Positions 17,477 to 26,135 of a stretch of 64,000 bases of DNA are shown in pieces (within the stretch, counting starts at the first letter, position 1; every line of letters starts with the position of its first letter). The notes under the pieces were generated by a model, which was not told the origin of the DNA, made no database searches, and was given only the letters and a program-made list of their open reading frames with translations. Source of the DNA: Loktanella sp. 3ANDIMAR09. Its GTDB lineage: Bacteria > Pseudomonadota > Alphaproteobacteria > Rhodobacterales > Rhodobacteraceae. The position numbers and the translations under genes are program-made. The DNA is taken from positions 372,001-436,000 of the forward strand of contig NZ_LJAK01000001.1 in assembly GCF_001420005.1 (NCBI RefSeq), written 5' to 3'.

Positions 17477-17579
17477 ATCCGGATGCATAAGCCGTTGGCG
17501 GATAGTGCGGCTAACAAGGGTGGTTCAGATCGGTGTCAGGCCCGGCGCTGTGCCGCGGCATCACCCAAGGAACGCACCC

Positions 17580-17846
17580 ATGAAAAAGATCGCAACACTG
17601 ACCGCCCTGATCGCCCTGTCTGCTACGGCGGCACTGGCAGAACCGTCCTGCACCCCCGCTGCCGAGGGCGCTGCGGCCCCCGTCTGGGAGGCCGTCAAGG
17701 CATTCGAGGAAGAAGGCGGCGTCGTGAAGGCGTTCAAGATCAACGGCGGCGACTGCTACGAGATCTACGGCTCGCTGGACGGCACCAACATGGAAGTTTT
17801 CTTTGACCCGACCACGGGCGAAGAGCTGGAACGTATCGACGCATAA
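17580..17846 (+). CDS. Small PepSY-domain periplasmic protein
   Basis: 88 residues with a cleavable signal peptide (about 1-20, ending in ALA). The mature part, VWEAVKAFEEEGGVVKAFKINGGDCYEIYG followed by NMEVFFDPTTGEEL, matches the single PepSY repeat of the PepSY_2 type. Two Cys (residues 24 and 59) could form a disulfide. In many proteobacteria such a protein is encoded beside a b-type cytochrome, as here (27 bases to the next gene), so it may assist electron transfer or assembly; that is inference. Confidence 0.75.
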   Translation: MKKIATLTALIALSATAALAEPSCTPAAEGAAAPVWEAVKAFEEEGGVVKAFKINGGDCYEIYGSLDGTNMEVFFDPTTGEELERIDA

Positions 17847-17873
17847 CCGCTGAACCACGAAAGGAGGCGCACC

Positions 17874-18428
17874 ATGGCCGCTATGTCTGAACAGCACGGG
17901 ACCGTCCGGGTCTGGGATATCGGGGTGCGCCTCTTTCATTGGTCACTGCTGATCTGCGTGGCGGGCGCGTGGCTGTTTGTCGATCCCCGTTCACTCCACC
18001 GCTGGCTTGGCTACTGCGTGATCGGATTGATTGCGTTTCGCCTGATCTGGGGACTGGTTGGATCGCGCCACGCGCGGTTTACCGATTTCATCAAGGGACC
18101 CCGCACGGTGCTGGCCTATCTGCGCGCGATGGCTACGGGAACCGAACGCCGCTATCTGGGTCACAACCCCGCGGGTGCCGCAATGATTGTGGCGCTGTTG
18201 CTGACGTTGGCGGGCATCTGCACCACGGGGATCATGATGGGGATGGATGCCTATTTCGGTGTCTCGTGGGTCGAGCATTGGCACGAAGGACTCGTGAACG
18301 GATTGCTCATTCTGGTCGCCATGCATCTGGTGGGTGTGGTAACTGCAAGTTGGCGCCACCGCGAAAACCTTGTGGCGTCCATGGTCCACGGCCATAAGGA
18401 CGCGCATGAAACAGGTGCTGAAACCTAA
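17874..18428 (+). CDS. Cytochrome b561-type membrane protein
   Basis: 184 residues; AAAGGAGG ends 6 bases before the ATG. About four membrane helices. His residues in RLFHWSLL (residue 22), HRWLGY (42), EHWHEGLVNGLL and AMHLVGV are placed as heme ligands of the cytochrome b561 / Ni-Fe hydrogenase b-subunit family. No hydrogenase is visible, so it is probably a stand-alone electron carrier, likely working with the PepSY protein before it. Its end overlaps the next gene by 23 bases. Confidence 0.88.
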   Translation: MAAMSEQHGTVRVWDIGVRLFHWSLLICVAGAWLFVDPRSLHRWLGYCVIGLIAFRLIWGLVGSRHARFTDFIKGPRTVLAYLRAMATGTERRYLGHNPAGAAMIVALLLTLAGICTTGIMMGMDAYFGVSWVEHWHEGLVNGLLILVAMHLVGVVTASWRHRENLVASMVHGHKDAHETGAET

Positions 18429-18930
18429 TTCACGATCCCGGCGCGCCCTTTTCCTGGGGGCCGCCGTTTTGCAGTTGGTCTGTCTGGGCCTTTTTACGAT
18501 CGACATCCTCTCAGAGATGTCTTCGCCCGACTTTCACACCCTCGTTGAAACATTGAGCGTTCTGGGACTGTGTCTGAGCATCGCAGTTACGTTTCGTGAG
18601 TATCTGCACCTGATCAACCGCAATCGCCGGATTGAGCGGGAGCTGGGTGCCGCCACTGGCGCATTTTCACAAATGATGCAGGAAAATTTCGCGCAGTGGG
18701 GCCTGTCTCCGGCAGAGCGCGATGTCGCGCTGATGTCGGTCAAGGGCCTGTCCGTCTCGGAAATTGCCGCATTGCGCGAAACGGCCAATGGCACGGTCAA
18801 AGCGCAATGCGCTGCAATCTATCGCAAGGCCGGGGTATCTAACCGCGCAGAGTTGATTTCGGTGATGATCGAGGATCTGATCGCCGGTGTGCCGCTTCCT
18901 GCCCAGACCCACCAATCGTCATCAACATGA
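18406..18930 (+). CDS. Membrane-tethered LuxR-type transcriptional regulator
   Basis: 174 residues from the ATG at 18406. Two hydrophobic helices (about 13-33 and 45-63) precede a linker and a LuxR-family helix-turn-helix (about 99-155: LSPAERDVALMSVKGLSVSEIA, then ANGTVKAQCAAIYRKAGV). There is no receiver or autoinducer domain. The DNA-binding part should face the cytoplasm. It overlaps the cytochrome b gene and is therefore cotranslated with it; sensing something linked to membrane electron flow is a possible role, inferred from context only. Confidence 0.7.
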   Translation: MKQVLKPNSRSRRALFLGAAVLQLVCLGLFTIDILSEMSSPDFHTLVETLSVLGLCLSIAVTFREYLHLINRNRRIERELGAATGAFSQMMQENFAQWGLSPAERDVALMSVKGLSVSEIAALRETANGTVKAQCAAIYRKAGVSNRAELISVMIEDLIAGVPLPAQTHQSSST

Positions 18931-18934
18931 GGTA

Positions 18935-19393
18935 TCAGGACGGAAACCGTCCTGATTTGGCCATTTCCTCGTCGTGTAGTTCACGCGCACGTTCGGGGGA
19001 CACGCCCAGGATCGCCTCGATTTCGTGCAACAGCGCGTCTTCGGCGGGTGCCTCGTTTCCATCGGAAAAGACGACGGACCATAGCGCGCGCACGGCGTCC
19101 TCCAGGTGGTCATCTGCGATGTGCTGATGCAGCACTTCGGCCAGTTCGGCGGTGTCCGGCATGGCGGATTCCAGTTTTTCGCAACGGGCCCGCATCTTGG
19201 CCGCATCGACCGGGTTCAGGTCATAGAGCGCGGCCAGCACGTGGTCGATTTCCTCGACCTCTTCGAACAGATAGGCGCGGTCGATCTTTGCTGCGCGCAC
19301 CAGCAGCGCCCCCAGCGCGTGCTGTTCATCCGCCTTTGGCAGCGGCGTGACCGTGGTACCGGGATGAAACAATGACAAAAGACGTTCTAGCAT
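18935..19393 (-). CDS. TerB-like (tellurite resistance B family) protein
   Basis: 152 residues, soluble and mostly helical and acidic. HALGALLVRAAKIDRAYLFEEVEEIDHVL and VRALWSVVFSDGNEAPAEDALLHEIEAILGVSP match the two halves of the TerB/COG4103 fold, with acidic residues that in TerB bind metal. No other ter genes are visible, so tellurite resistance is not implied. It converges with the LuxR-type gene, 4 bases apart. Confidence 0.78.
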   Translation of the reverse strand: MLERLLSLFHPGTTVTPLPKADEQHALGALLVRAAKIDRAYLFEEVEEIDHVLAALYDLNPVDAAKMRARCEKLESAMPDTAELAEVLHQHIADDHLEDAVRALWSVVFSDGNEAPAEDALLHEIEAILGVSPERARELHDEEMAKSGRFPS

Positions 19394-19457
19394 GGGACCC
19401 CCGGAAATATGCAGCGTGATTCTAGCCTAGTCAGCCGATGCTGCAAAGCGGTCGCGC

Positions 19458-20504
19458 CTAACGTTTTCGGCGCATCAGAAACTGAAAGGTCGCGGGCGCA
19501 ACAGCAATCACCAGCGTGATGCGGACGATGTGCATGACAGAGACAAAAGCGATGTCCTGTCCCAGTGCCAGCGTCAGCAGCGACATTTCCGTCAGTCCGC
19601 CCGGCGAATACGCGAGGAATGCCTGTGACAGCGGGATACCCTGCGACAGCGCGATCACTTCGGCAAAGCCAAGTGCCACAACAAGCATGGCCACCGAGGC
19701 AACTGTCGCGATCCACAGGTCGTGCCCGATCTGGCGTGGGGTGGACCCCACGAACCGCGCACCGATGATCGTGCCGATCACGATCTGTGCCACGATGACC
19801 AGAACGGTGGGTGGGGCGATTTCGACCCAGCCGATCAGATGCACGATACCCGACAGGATCATCGGTCCGAATACGGTCGCAGCGGGCAGACGCAGCATGC
19901 GGCCACCGTAGACACCCAGCACGGCACACCCCAACAGGATCAGCCCGTTGGTCAGTGTGATTGCGCTGAGTGGGACGATACCGCGCCCGTCGGTGCCGGA
20001 CCGCACACCCAGAACGTAGCCGAAATACATCACCACCAGCGTCACCACGATCAGGATGCGGGCGGCGTGCGCCAGCGCGATCTTGCGCGTGTCGCCGCCG
20101 GCGGCCTCGCCCAGGATCAGCATCTCGTTCAGGCCGCCCGGCATGGCCGCATAAAAGGCAGTAACCGGATCGTAGCCGCCCAGCCTGCGATAGACAAAGA
20201 TGGAAACACCGGCGGCAAGCGCCAGAAAGAATGGCAACAGCAGGATCGTCAGTGTCCAGCTGCCAAGGCGGTCGAACAGATCAGGGGTGATCGCACTGCC
20301 CAGCAATACGCCGATGACCGGGATAACGATGGTGCGCAGTTGACCGGGTCCGCGGACGGGCAGACCCAGAATGGCGGCAAGCGTGGTGCCGATCATCGGC
20401 CCCAGCATCCAGGGCAACGGCATGTTGACCATCCAGCCGATGACCCCGGAAATCACCCCGATCAGCAGTGCAAGGCCGATGTCCTGATGCTGCCGGATCC
20501 GCAC
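19458..20504 (-). CDS. AbrB family membrane transporter
   Basis: 348 residues, about ten membrane helices arranged as two similar halves, the AbrB duplication. The repeats show PLPWMLGPMIG and YAAMPGGLNEMLILGE in the first half, and LAYSPGGLTEMSLL in the second. Often annotated as ammonia monooxygenase or AbrB regulator by historical error. Substrate unknown. The start is a GTG at 20504 that directly abuts the trhO stop, so the two are one operon. Confidence 0.85.
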   Translation of the reverse strand: MRIRQHQDIGLALLIGVISGVIGWMVNMPLPWMLGPMIGTTLAAILGLPVRGPGQLRTIVIPVIGVLLGSAITPDLFDRLGSWTLTILLLPFFLALAAGVSIFVYRRLGGYDPVTAFYAAMPGGLNEMLILGEAAGGDTRKIALAHAARILIVVTLVVMYFGYVLGVRSGTDGRGIVPLSAITLTNGLILLGCAVLGVYGGRMLRLPAATVFGPMILSGIVHLIGWVEIAPPTVLVIVAQIVIGTIIGARFVGSTPRQIGHDLWIATVASVAMLVVALGFAEVIALSQGIPLSQAFLAYSPGGLTEMSLLTLALGQDIAFVSVMHIVRITLVIAVAPATFQFLMRRKR

Positions 20505-21410
20505 CTAGAGGCTGCCGATATGTCGTTCGCCCCGCGCACGGGCGAGGGCCATCTGGCGTTGACGTTCGCGAAACCGTTCCTTGTCCTCGGGGGTGGTTTC
20601 GTCGACGCAGTGGTGGCAGGCGACGCCTTCCTCGAATGACGGCAGTTGCGTGTCCGCCGGTTCCAGCGGGCGGCGGCAGGCGTGGCACAGCACATGGGGG
20701 CCCTCGGTCAATCCGTGGCCGACGCTGACCCGCCCGTCAAAGACGAAACAGGACCCGTTCCAGGTGCTTTGATCCTGCGGCACCTCTTCGAGATATTTGA
20801 GGATGCCACCCTGCAGGTGATAGACGTCCTCGACGCCTTGCTGGCGCAGGTAGTTCGTCGATTTTTCGCAGCGGATGCCGCCCGTGCAGAACATTGCGAT
20901 CCGCTTGTTGTGGAAACGGTGCTTGTTTGCCTCCCACCATGCGGGAAATTCGCCAAAGCTGCGGGTCTGCGGATCAATGGCCCCGTCAAAGGTGCCGATG
21001 GCGACCTCGTAGTCGTTGCGGGTATCGATCACGGCCACATCATCGGATTGGATCAACGCGTTCCAGTCAGCCGGGGCAACATAGGTGCCTGTCCCTTCGG
21101 CGGGGTTCACATCCGGTTGGCCCATGGTGACGATCTCACGCTTGAGCCTGACCTTCATCCGGTTGAAGGGCTGTTCCGTGGCGTGGCTTTCCTTGTGCGC
21201 AAGGTCCGCGCAACCGGGGAGGGCGCGGATATGGGCCAGAACGGCGTCAATCCCGGCGCGCGTTCCTGCGATCGTGCCGTTGATCCCCTCGCTGGCCAGC
21301 AGCAGCGTGCCGCTGATGCCATGCGCCTGACAGATGTCCAGCAACGGCCCACGCAAGGCGGCGGGATCGGCAAAACGCGTGAAATGATAGAGTGCGGCGA
21401 CAGTAAACAT
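20505..21410 (-). CDS. trhO: tRNA uridine(34) hydroxylase TrhO (rhodanese-like, YceA)
   Basis: Hydroxylates U34 of some tRNAs to 5-hydroxyuridine, using a rhodanese-like fold. 301 residues from the ATG at 21410; the longer frame adds no family sequence. Seen: [15 protein letters not shown] near residue 33, [33 protein letters not shown] at the rhodanese entry, and the catalytic loop [12 protein letters not shown]. The C-terminal part has CHACRRPL and CHHCVDE, a Cys-rich pair of possible zinc ligands. Together with mnmH this is a second wobble-uridine modification gene in the window. Confidence 0.93.
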   Translation of the reverse strand: MFTVAALYHFTRFADPAALRGPLLDICQAHGISGTLLLASEGINGTIAGTRAGIDAVLAHIRALPGCADLAHKESHATEQPFNRMKVRLKREIVTMGQPDVNPAEGTGTYVAPADWNALIQSDDVAVIDTRNDYEVAIGTFDGAIDPQTRSFGEFPAWWEANKHRFHNKRIAMFCTGGIRCEKSTNYLRQQGVEDVYHLQGGILKYLEEVPQDQSTWNGSCFVFDGRVSVGHGLTEGPHVLCHACRRPLEPADTQLPSFEEGVACHHCVDETTPEDKERFRERQRQMALARARGERHIGSL

Positions 21411-21449
21411 GTTTCTTCGCATACGCCCGCGCGAAACGGGCGGCAACCC

Positions 21450-22673
21450 TCAGCCGCGTGCCGCAGCGCGTGCCAATCCGTCGGATACGGCCGTAAAGGC
21501 AGCGCCGCGGTCCAGTCTGGCGCGCGGAAAATCCTGCGCAAGCGATTGGGTCAGCACACCCATCAGCGAAGAGCCGCCCACAAAGACCAGTGCCGCGATC
21601 TGGTCAGGGTCGGTGTCGCCCAATGCGTCGCGTGCTGCCCGACGCACCTCGGCCACCGGATCGGACAGCGTGTCGGCCAATGCGGCACCGTCCAGCGGCA
21701 CAGCCAGACCTTTTTCCAGAGGGGCGAGGTCGATTCGGGCCGCGTCATGCGTGTTGGCCGCGATCTTGCCGTCCTCGACCGCAAAGGCGATGTCGTGGCC
21801 CAGTTCCATCTCGATCACCTCTGACAGGCGGGCAAAGGCGGTCTGGTCCACGCCTTGTCTGGCAAGATCCGCCACCAGACGCCGCGTTTCCGGTGCGTAG
21901 AGGAATGCGATTTTTTCCCAGGTGGCGAGGTCATTGTAAATTGCATTGGGTGCGGTCGAAGTGCCGTTGCCAAACACGTCGCGCACGTCCCCACCGCGGC
22001 CCAGCAGCGGCATGACATGGGCGAGCGACAGCAAGCGGTCGAAATCAGTGCCGCCGATGCGCACGCCGTGACTGTTCAGGATCTCGATGCCATCCGCGTT
22101 CTGCCGAAACAGCGTGAAATCCGATGTGCCGCCGCCGATGTCGACGACCAGACCCAGCCCGCCGGGCGGGAGCGGATCGGCAGTCAGGGCCGCGGCCTCT
22201 GGCTCGGGCAGGAAATCCACAGCGTCGAACCCGGCCATGTGGTAGGCTTCGGCCAGATCGGCAAGCGCACGGGCATGGCGTTCGGGGTCATGGTGAAACC
22301 GGACAGGACGCCCCGACAGCGCGGTGTCAAAGGTCAGATAGGTCGATTCCTCGGCGGCGGCTTTGACGTGGCGCAGGAAATCCGCAACCACGCCCAGCAA
22401 CGTCATGCGCTGATAGCCGATCTGCCGGGTTTCACGCATCAGGGGCGTGCCAAGAACGGATTTCAGGGCGCGCATGAACCGGCCTTCGCGTCCGCCGATC
22501 AGGGCTGCATTGGCCGCAGAACCGGTCAGCATCTGGTGGCGTGCCATGTCAAAGAAAACGGTCGTCGGCAGCGTGGTCTTGCCCGTCTCGACGGGGACGC
22601 GGAACACAGCATCACCTGCCATCAGGGCTGCGGCAGTGTTGGATGTGCCGAAATCGATTCCAAGGGTGGGCAT
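21450..22673 (-). CDS. Hsp70-family protein (YegD-like)
   Basis: 407 residues from the ATG at 22673, with CAGGAGA before it. The actin/Hsp70 ATPase is complete: GIDFGTSNTA (phosphate 1, residues 5-14), LPEPEAAAL, VVDIGGGTSDFTLF (phosphate 2) and VFVGGSSLMG (adenosine). There is no typical substrate-binding domain, as in E. coli YegD. An ATP-dependent chaperone-like role is likely, client unknown. The gene lies upstream of trhO on the same strand with 39 bases between. Confidence 0.85.
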   Translation of the reverse strand: MPTLGIDFGTSNTAAALMAGDAVFRVPVETGKTTLPTTVFFDMARHQMLTGSAANAALIGGREGRFMRALKSVLGTPLMRETRQIGYQRMTLLGVVADFLRHVKAAAEESTYLTFDTALSGRPVRFHHDPERHARALADLAEAYHMAGFDAVDFLPEPEAAALTADPLPPGGLGLVVDIGGGTSDFTLFRQNADGIEILNSHGVRIGGTDFDRLLSLAHVMPLLGRGGDVRDVFGNGTSTAPNAIYNDLATWEKIAFLYAPETRRLVADLARQGVDQTAFARLSEVIEMELGHDIAFAVEDGKIAANTHDAARIDLAPLEKGLAVPLDGAALADTLSDPVAEVRRAARDALGDTDPDQIAALVFVGGSSLMGVLTQSLAQDFPRARLDRGAAFTAVSDGLARAAARG

Positions 22674-22800
22674 CGCAGTCTCCTGTTGCGGGACGCGCCG
22701 GATAGGCGAAACCCTGGCGCCTGACAAGTCGGCACCGGACAGCGATTGACCGAACCAGACGGCAGGCCTAACCCTAGGGGCATCAAGTAGAGGATGACCG

Positions 22801-23397
22801 ATGACCAGCGCCCTGATCGTGATTGATGTGCAAAATGATTTCTGTCCGGGCGGCGCGCTGGCGGTTTCTGGCGGCAATGACATCGTCGCGGGGATCAATG
22901 CGCTGATGGACGATTTCAGCACCGTGATCCTGACGCAGGATTGGCACCCGGCGGGACATTCGTCGTTCGCGTCCAGCCATCCCGGTCAGGCCCCAATGGA
23001 CCTGATCACCATGCCCTACGGCCCGCAGGTCCTGTGGCCCGATCACTGCGTCCAGGGCACGGTCGGGGCCGCTTTTCATCCTGATCTGCGCACCGACGGG
23101 GATCTGATCATCCGCAAAGGCTATAACCCGGCCATCGACAGTTATTCCGCGTTCTTCGAGAACGACCAGACCACACCGACGGGACTGGAGGGTTACCTGA
23201 AATCGCGTGGGATCACCAGGCTGACGCTGGTGGGCCTGGCACTGGATTTCTGTGTGAATTACTCGGCTGTGGATGCCGCGCGGCTGGGGTTCGATGTGAC
23301 CGTGCGCGCGGATCTGACCCGCGCAATCGACATGAACGGGTCACGTGATGCAGCCCTGACCGCGATGCAGGACGCCGGAGCCAGGATCGCCGTATGA
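22801..23397 (+). CDS. pncA: Nicotinamidase (pyrazinamidase) PncA
   Basis: Hydrolyses nicotinamide to nicotinate, the substrate of PncB. 198 residues, full length. The catalytic Asp is in VIDVQNDFCPGG (Asp9), metal ligands in TQDWHPAGHSSFA, Lys in IIRKGYNP, and the nucleophile Cys in GLALDFCVNYSA. The AGAGGATGACCG just upstream gives a binding site. Its stop overlaps the next gene as ATGA. Divergent from the Hsp70-like gene. Confidence 0.92.
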   Translation: MTSALIVIDVQNDFCPGGALAVSGGNDIVAGINALMDDFSTVILTQDWHPAGHSSFASSHPGQAPMDLITMPYGPQVLWPDHCVQGTVGAAFHPDLRTDGDLIIRKGYNPAIDSYSAFFENDQTTPTGLEGYLKSRGITRLTLVGLALDFCVNYSAVDAARLGFDVTVRADLTRAIDMNGSRDAALTAMQDAGARIAV

Positions 23398-24584
23398 CGC
23401 TGCACCCCCACTACGATGTGGTGATTGTCGGGGGGGCGATCTATGGGTCGGCCGTGGCCTGGTTTCTGGCCTCCGATCCCGATTTTGATGGCCGCATCCT
23501 GGTGGTGGAACGGGACCCGACCTATGCGCGGGCGGCGACTTCGCTGACCAATTCCTGCATCAGGCAGCAGTTTTCCGATCCGCTGAACGTGCGGATCAGT
23601 CAGTTTGGTGCGGCCTATATTCGTGATTTTCCGACGCAGATGGGGCTGGGCGATACGGTGCCGCATCTGGCGTTGCAAAGCTTTGGTTACATGTATCTGG
23701 CAGATACACCGGGTTTCGCGGCAACCCTGCGCGAGGTGCAGCAGATGCAGGCCGCCAACGGGGCCGCCACACGCCACATGACGGCCGACCAGATCGCTGC
23801 GGCCTATCCGTTTTATGCCTTGGACGACATCATCGCGGGCAACCACAACACCGTCGACGAGGGGTATTTCGACGGCGGCACATTGTTTGACTGGTGGAAG
23901 CGGGGTGCCCGGCAAAAGGGCGTGACCTATGTCGCGGATACGGTCGTCGGGCTGGACCGCACCGCGGACAGGATCACCCACGCGCAATTGCAGGCCCATG
24001 GCCGCATTGGGTGCAATTGGCTGGTGAATTGCGCAGGCACCCGCGGATCAACGGTCGCGGCCATGGCGGGTCTGGCGTTGCCGGTCGAACCGCGCAAGCG
24101 CTACAGCTATGTTTTCAAGGCAGAAACCCCGTTGGATCGCGCGCTGCCGCTGACAATCGATCCATCGGGTGTTCATGTGCGCCAGGACGGGGCCTATTAT
24201 CTGGCGGGCTGTCCGCCTGACGACGATCCGCCGGTCGATCCTGATGATTTCGGGTTTGACCACAGCCTGTGGCAGGACAAGGTCTGGCCTGCGATCGCAA
24301 CCCGCATCCCGGCGTTCGAGCGGGTCAGGATCATGAACGAATGGGTCGGCCACTACGATTACAACACGCTGGACCAGAATGCGGTGGTCGGACCGCACCC
24401 GCTGGTGAGTAATTTTGTCTTTGCCAACGGGTTTTCCGGCCACGGGTTGCAGCAGTCGCCTGCCATCGGGCGCGGGCTTGCGGAATGGATCACACAGGGG
24501 TCATACCGGACGCTGGATCTGTCGCCGCTGGGCTACGCCCGTGTCGCCACAAACACACCGATCATCGAAAAAGCCGTGATTTAG
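23394..24584 (+). CDS. FAD-dependent oxidoreductase (DAO/DadA type)
   Basis: 396 residues. The N-terminal dinucleotide motif VVIVGGAIYGSAVAWFLA is at about 9-26, with an acidic end (ERDPTYARAAT) for the FAD ribose. NCAGTRGSTVAAMAG and the C-terminal FANGFSGHGLQQSPAIGRGLAEWI are typical of amino acid or sarcosine/dimethylglycine-type oxidases of the DAO family. Substrate not readable. Overlaps pncA by 4 bases and is followed by the uronate-dehydrogenase-like gene after 9 bases, so the three are likely one operon. Confidence 0.85.
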   Translation: MTLHPHYDVVIVGGAIYGSAVAWFLASDPDFDGRILVVERDPTYARAATSLTNSCIRQQFSDPLNVRISQFGAAYIRDFPTQMGLGDTVPHLALQSFGYMYLADTPGFAATLREVQQMQAANGAATRHMTADQIAAAYPFYALDDIIAGNHNTVDEGYFDGGTLFDWWKRGARQKGVTYVADTVVGLDRTADRITHAQLQAHGRIGCNWLVNCAGTRGSTVAAMAGLALPVEPRKRYSYVFKAETPLDRALPLTIDPSGVHVRQDGAYYLAGCPPDDDPPVDPDDFGFDHSLWQDKVWPAIATRIPAFERVRIMNEWVGHYDYNTLDQNAVVGPHPLVSNFVFANGFSGHGLQQSPAIGRGLAEWITQGSYRTLDLSPLGYARVATNTPIIEKAVI

Positions 24585-24593
24585 GGAAATACC

Positions 24594-25430
24594 ATGTTGA
24601 AAAAGATCGTCTTGACCGGGGCCGCCGGAAATCTGGGCGGCGTGCTGCGCGCGCCGCTTGCGCAGATGTGCGAGGTGCTGGTCAGCACCGACATCGCACC
24701 CGCGCTGGACGGCTGCCAACCGAACGAGACCTACAAGCCCGCCGATCTGGGCCGTTTGGATCAGGTCGAACCCCTGCTGGAAGGTGCGGACATGGTCGTG
24801 CATTTCGGCGCAATCGGGGATGAGGCGCCTTGGGACGAGATCCTCAATTCAAACATCGTCGGTGCCTATACCGTCTGGGAAGCGGCCTACCGTCAGGGGG
24901 TCCGCCGCGTGGTCTATGCTTCTTCGATTCATGCGGTCGGTATGCACCCCAAGACCGATAATCTGGACGGCACCGAACGCCACAGGCCAGATACCTATTA
25001 CGGTCTGGCCAAATGCTTTGCCGAAGATCTGGCCAGTCTCTATTGGGACAAGCGCGGGATCGAGTCAGTCTGCATGCGCATCCTGTCCTGTCAGCCGGAA
25101 CCTGCAAACGCGCGCGCGCTGGGCAGTTGGTTGTCCTATCCGGACCTCATTCGCATGGTGCAGGCCGCGATCACGTCGCCCACGACCGGATTCAGCATTG
25201 TCTGGGGTGTGTCGCACAATGACCGAGCACCGGTCAGCAACACCCGCGCATCATTCCTGGGGTATCGTCCCCAGGACAACGCAGAGAGCTATGCCCCGGC
25301 CATCCTGCCGAACGCCGCACCGATGGACCCGCAAAACCCCGAGGACATGTGCCACGGTGGTCCCTTTGCCGTGGTGCCACTGGGCGAAAGCGGTGTCGCG
25401 ATGATCAAGGCGCGCAGCGTCAAACCGTAG
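24594..25430 (+). CDS. NAD-dependent epimerase/dehydratase, uronate dehydrogenase-like
   Basis: 278 residues, extended SDR fold. The cofactor motif is TGAAGNLGG (8-16), then VVHFGAIG, VVYASSIHAVG and the catalytic pair YYGLAKCFAEDLA (Tyr-x-x-x-Lys). The Ser-Ser before His and the SCQPEP segment resemble uronate dehydrogenase (Udh), which oxidises galacturonate or glucuronate to aldarate lactones. I rate it Udh-like rather than proven. Last gene of the pncA operon. Confidence 0.8.
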   Translation: MLKKIVLTGAAGNLGGVLRAPLAQMCEVLVSTDIAPALDGCQPNETYKPADLGRLDQVEPLLEGADMVVHFGAIGDEAPWDEILNSNIVGAYTVWEAAYRQGVRRVVYASSIHAVGMHPKTDNLDGTERHRPDTYYGLAKCFAEDLASLYWDKRGIESVCMRILSCQPEPANARALGSWLSYPDLIRMVQAAITSPTTGFSIVWGVSHNDRAPVSNTRASFLGYRPQDNAESYAPAILPNAAPMDPQNPEDMCHGGPFAVVPLGESGVAMIKARSVKP

Positions 25431-25571
25431 ATGCCAGCGCATCTGTGTGATGCATCCGCATCGCCATTTCGATTATCCGATTGTTGACGGTCATTGGCCA
25501 TAATCACGGCGCAATGGTGTAATTAGAATGGTATTGTTGATGCACGATTCCCTGACCGCAGGTGCCCTGTC

Positions 25572-26135
25572 ATGTTGACCCGACGTTCCTTTGTCGCCGC
25601 TGCCGCCGCGCTGCCCTTGGCTGCACCTGCGCTTGCGAATACCGCCACGTCCTACCCACGATTGCCGCGTAAATTCCGGCCGCAAATCGTTGATGTGAAC
25701 CCCGATTTGCCCGCCGGCGAAATCCATGTTGTGCAAAAGGAATTCTTCTTGTTCTGGACGTTGGGTGATGGTCGCGCGCGTCGTTATGGCATCGCAACCG
25801 GGGCCGAGGGGCGCAATTACCGCGGTGTGCTGACCATCGCCCGCAAGGCTGAATGGCCCAGCTGGCGGCCGACCCCTGACATGATCCGCAAGGAACCAGA
25901 GGTTTACGGCCCCTATGCCGCGGGTCTGCCGGGTGGGCATCCGCGCAATGCGATGGGCGCTCGGGCGCTGTATCTGCACGATCATCGCGGTGACACGTTC
26001 TATCGCATTCACGGAACGCCGTTGCACGACAGCATCGGCCAGGCGTTTTCGTCCGGCTGCGTGCGTCTGCGCAACGACCACGTTGCCGAATTGTATGACA
26101 TGGTGCCGGTCGGCACCCGCGTTTACCTGTTCTGA
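25572..26135 (+). CDS. L,D-transpeptidase (YkuD family)
   Basis: 187 residues. N-terminal MLTRRSF followed by a hydrophobic Ala-rich stretch, a Tat-like or Sec signal to the periplasm. The catalytic domain has HGTPLHDSIGQAFSSGCVRLRNDHV, the YkuD signature with nucleophile Cys and its preceding His. It cross-links peptidoglycan or attaches proteins to it. The length is that of the single-domain form. It converges with the next gene and overlaps it by 13 bases. Confidence 0.88.
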   Translation: MLTRRSFVAAAAALPLAAPALANTATSYPRLPRKFRPQIVDVNPDLPAGEIHVVQKEFFLFWTLGDGRARRYGIATGAEGRNYRGVLTIARKAEWPSWRPTPDMIRKEPEVYGPYAAGLPGGHPRNAMGARALYLHDHRGDTFYRIHGTPLHDSIGQAFSSGCVRLRNDHVAELYDMVPVGTRVYLF

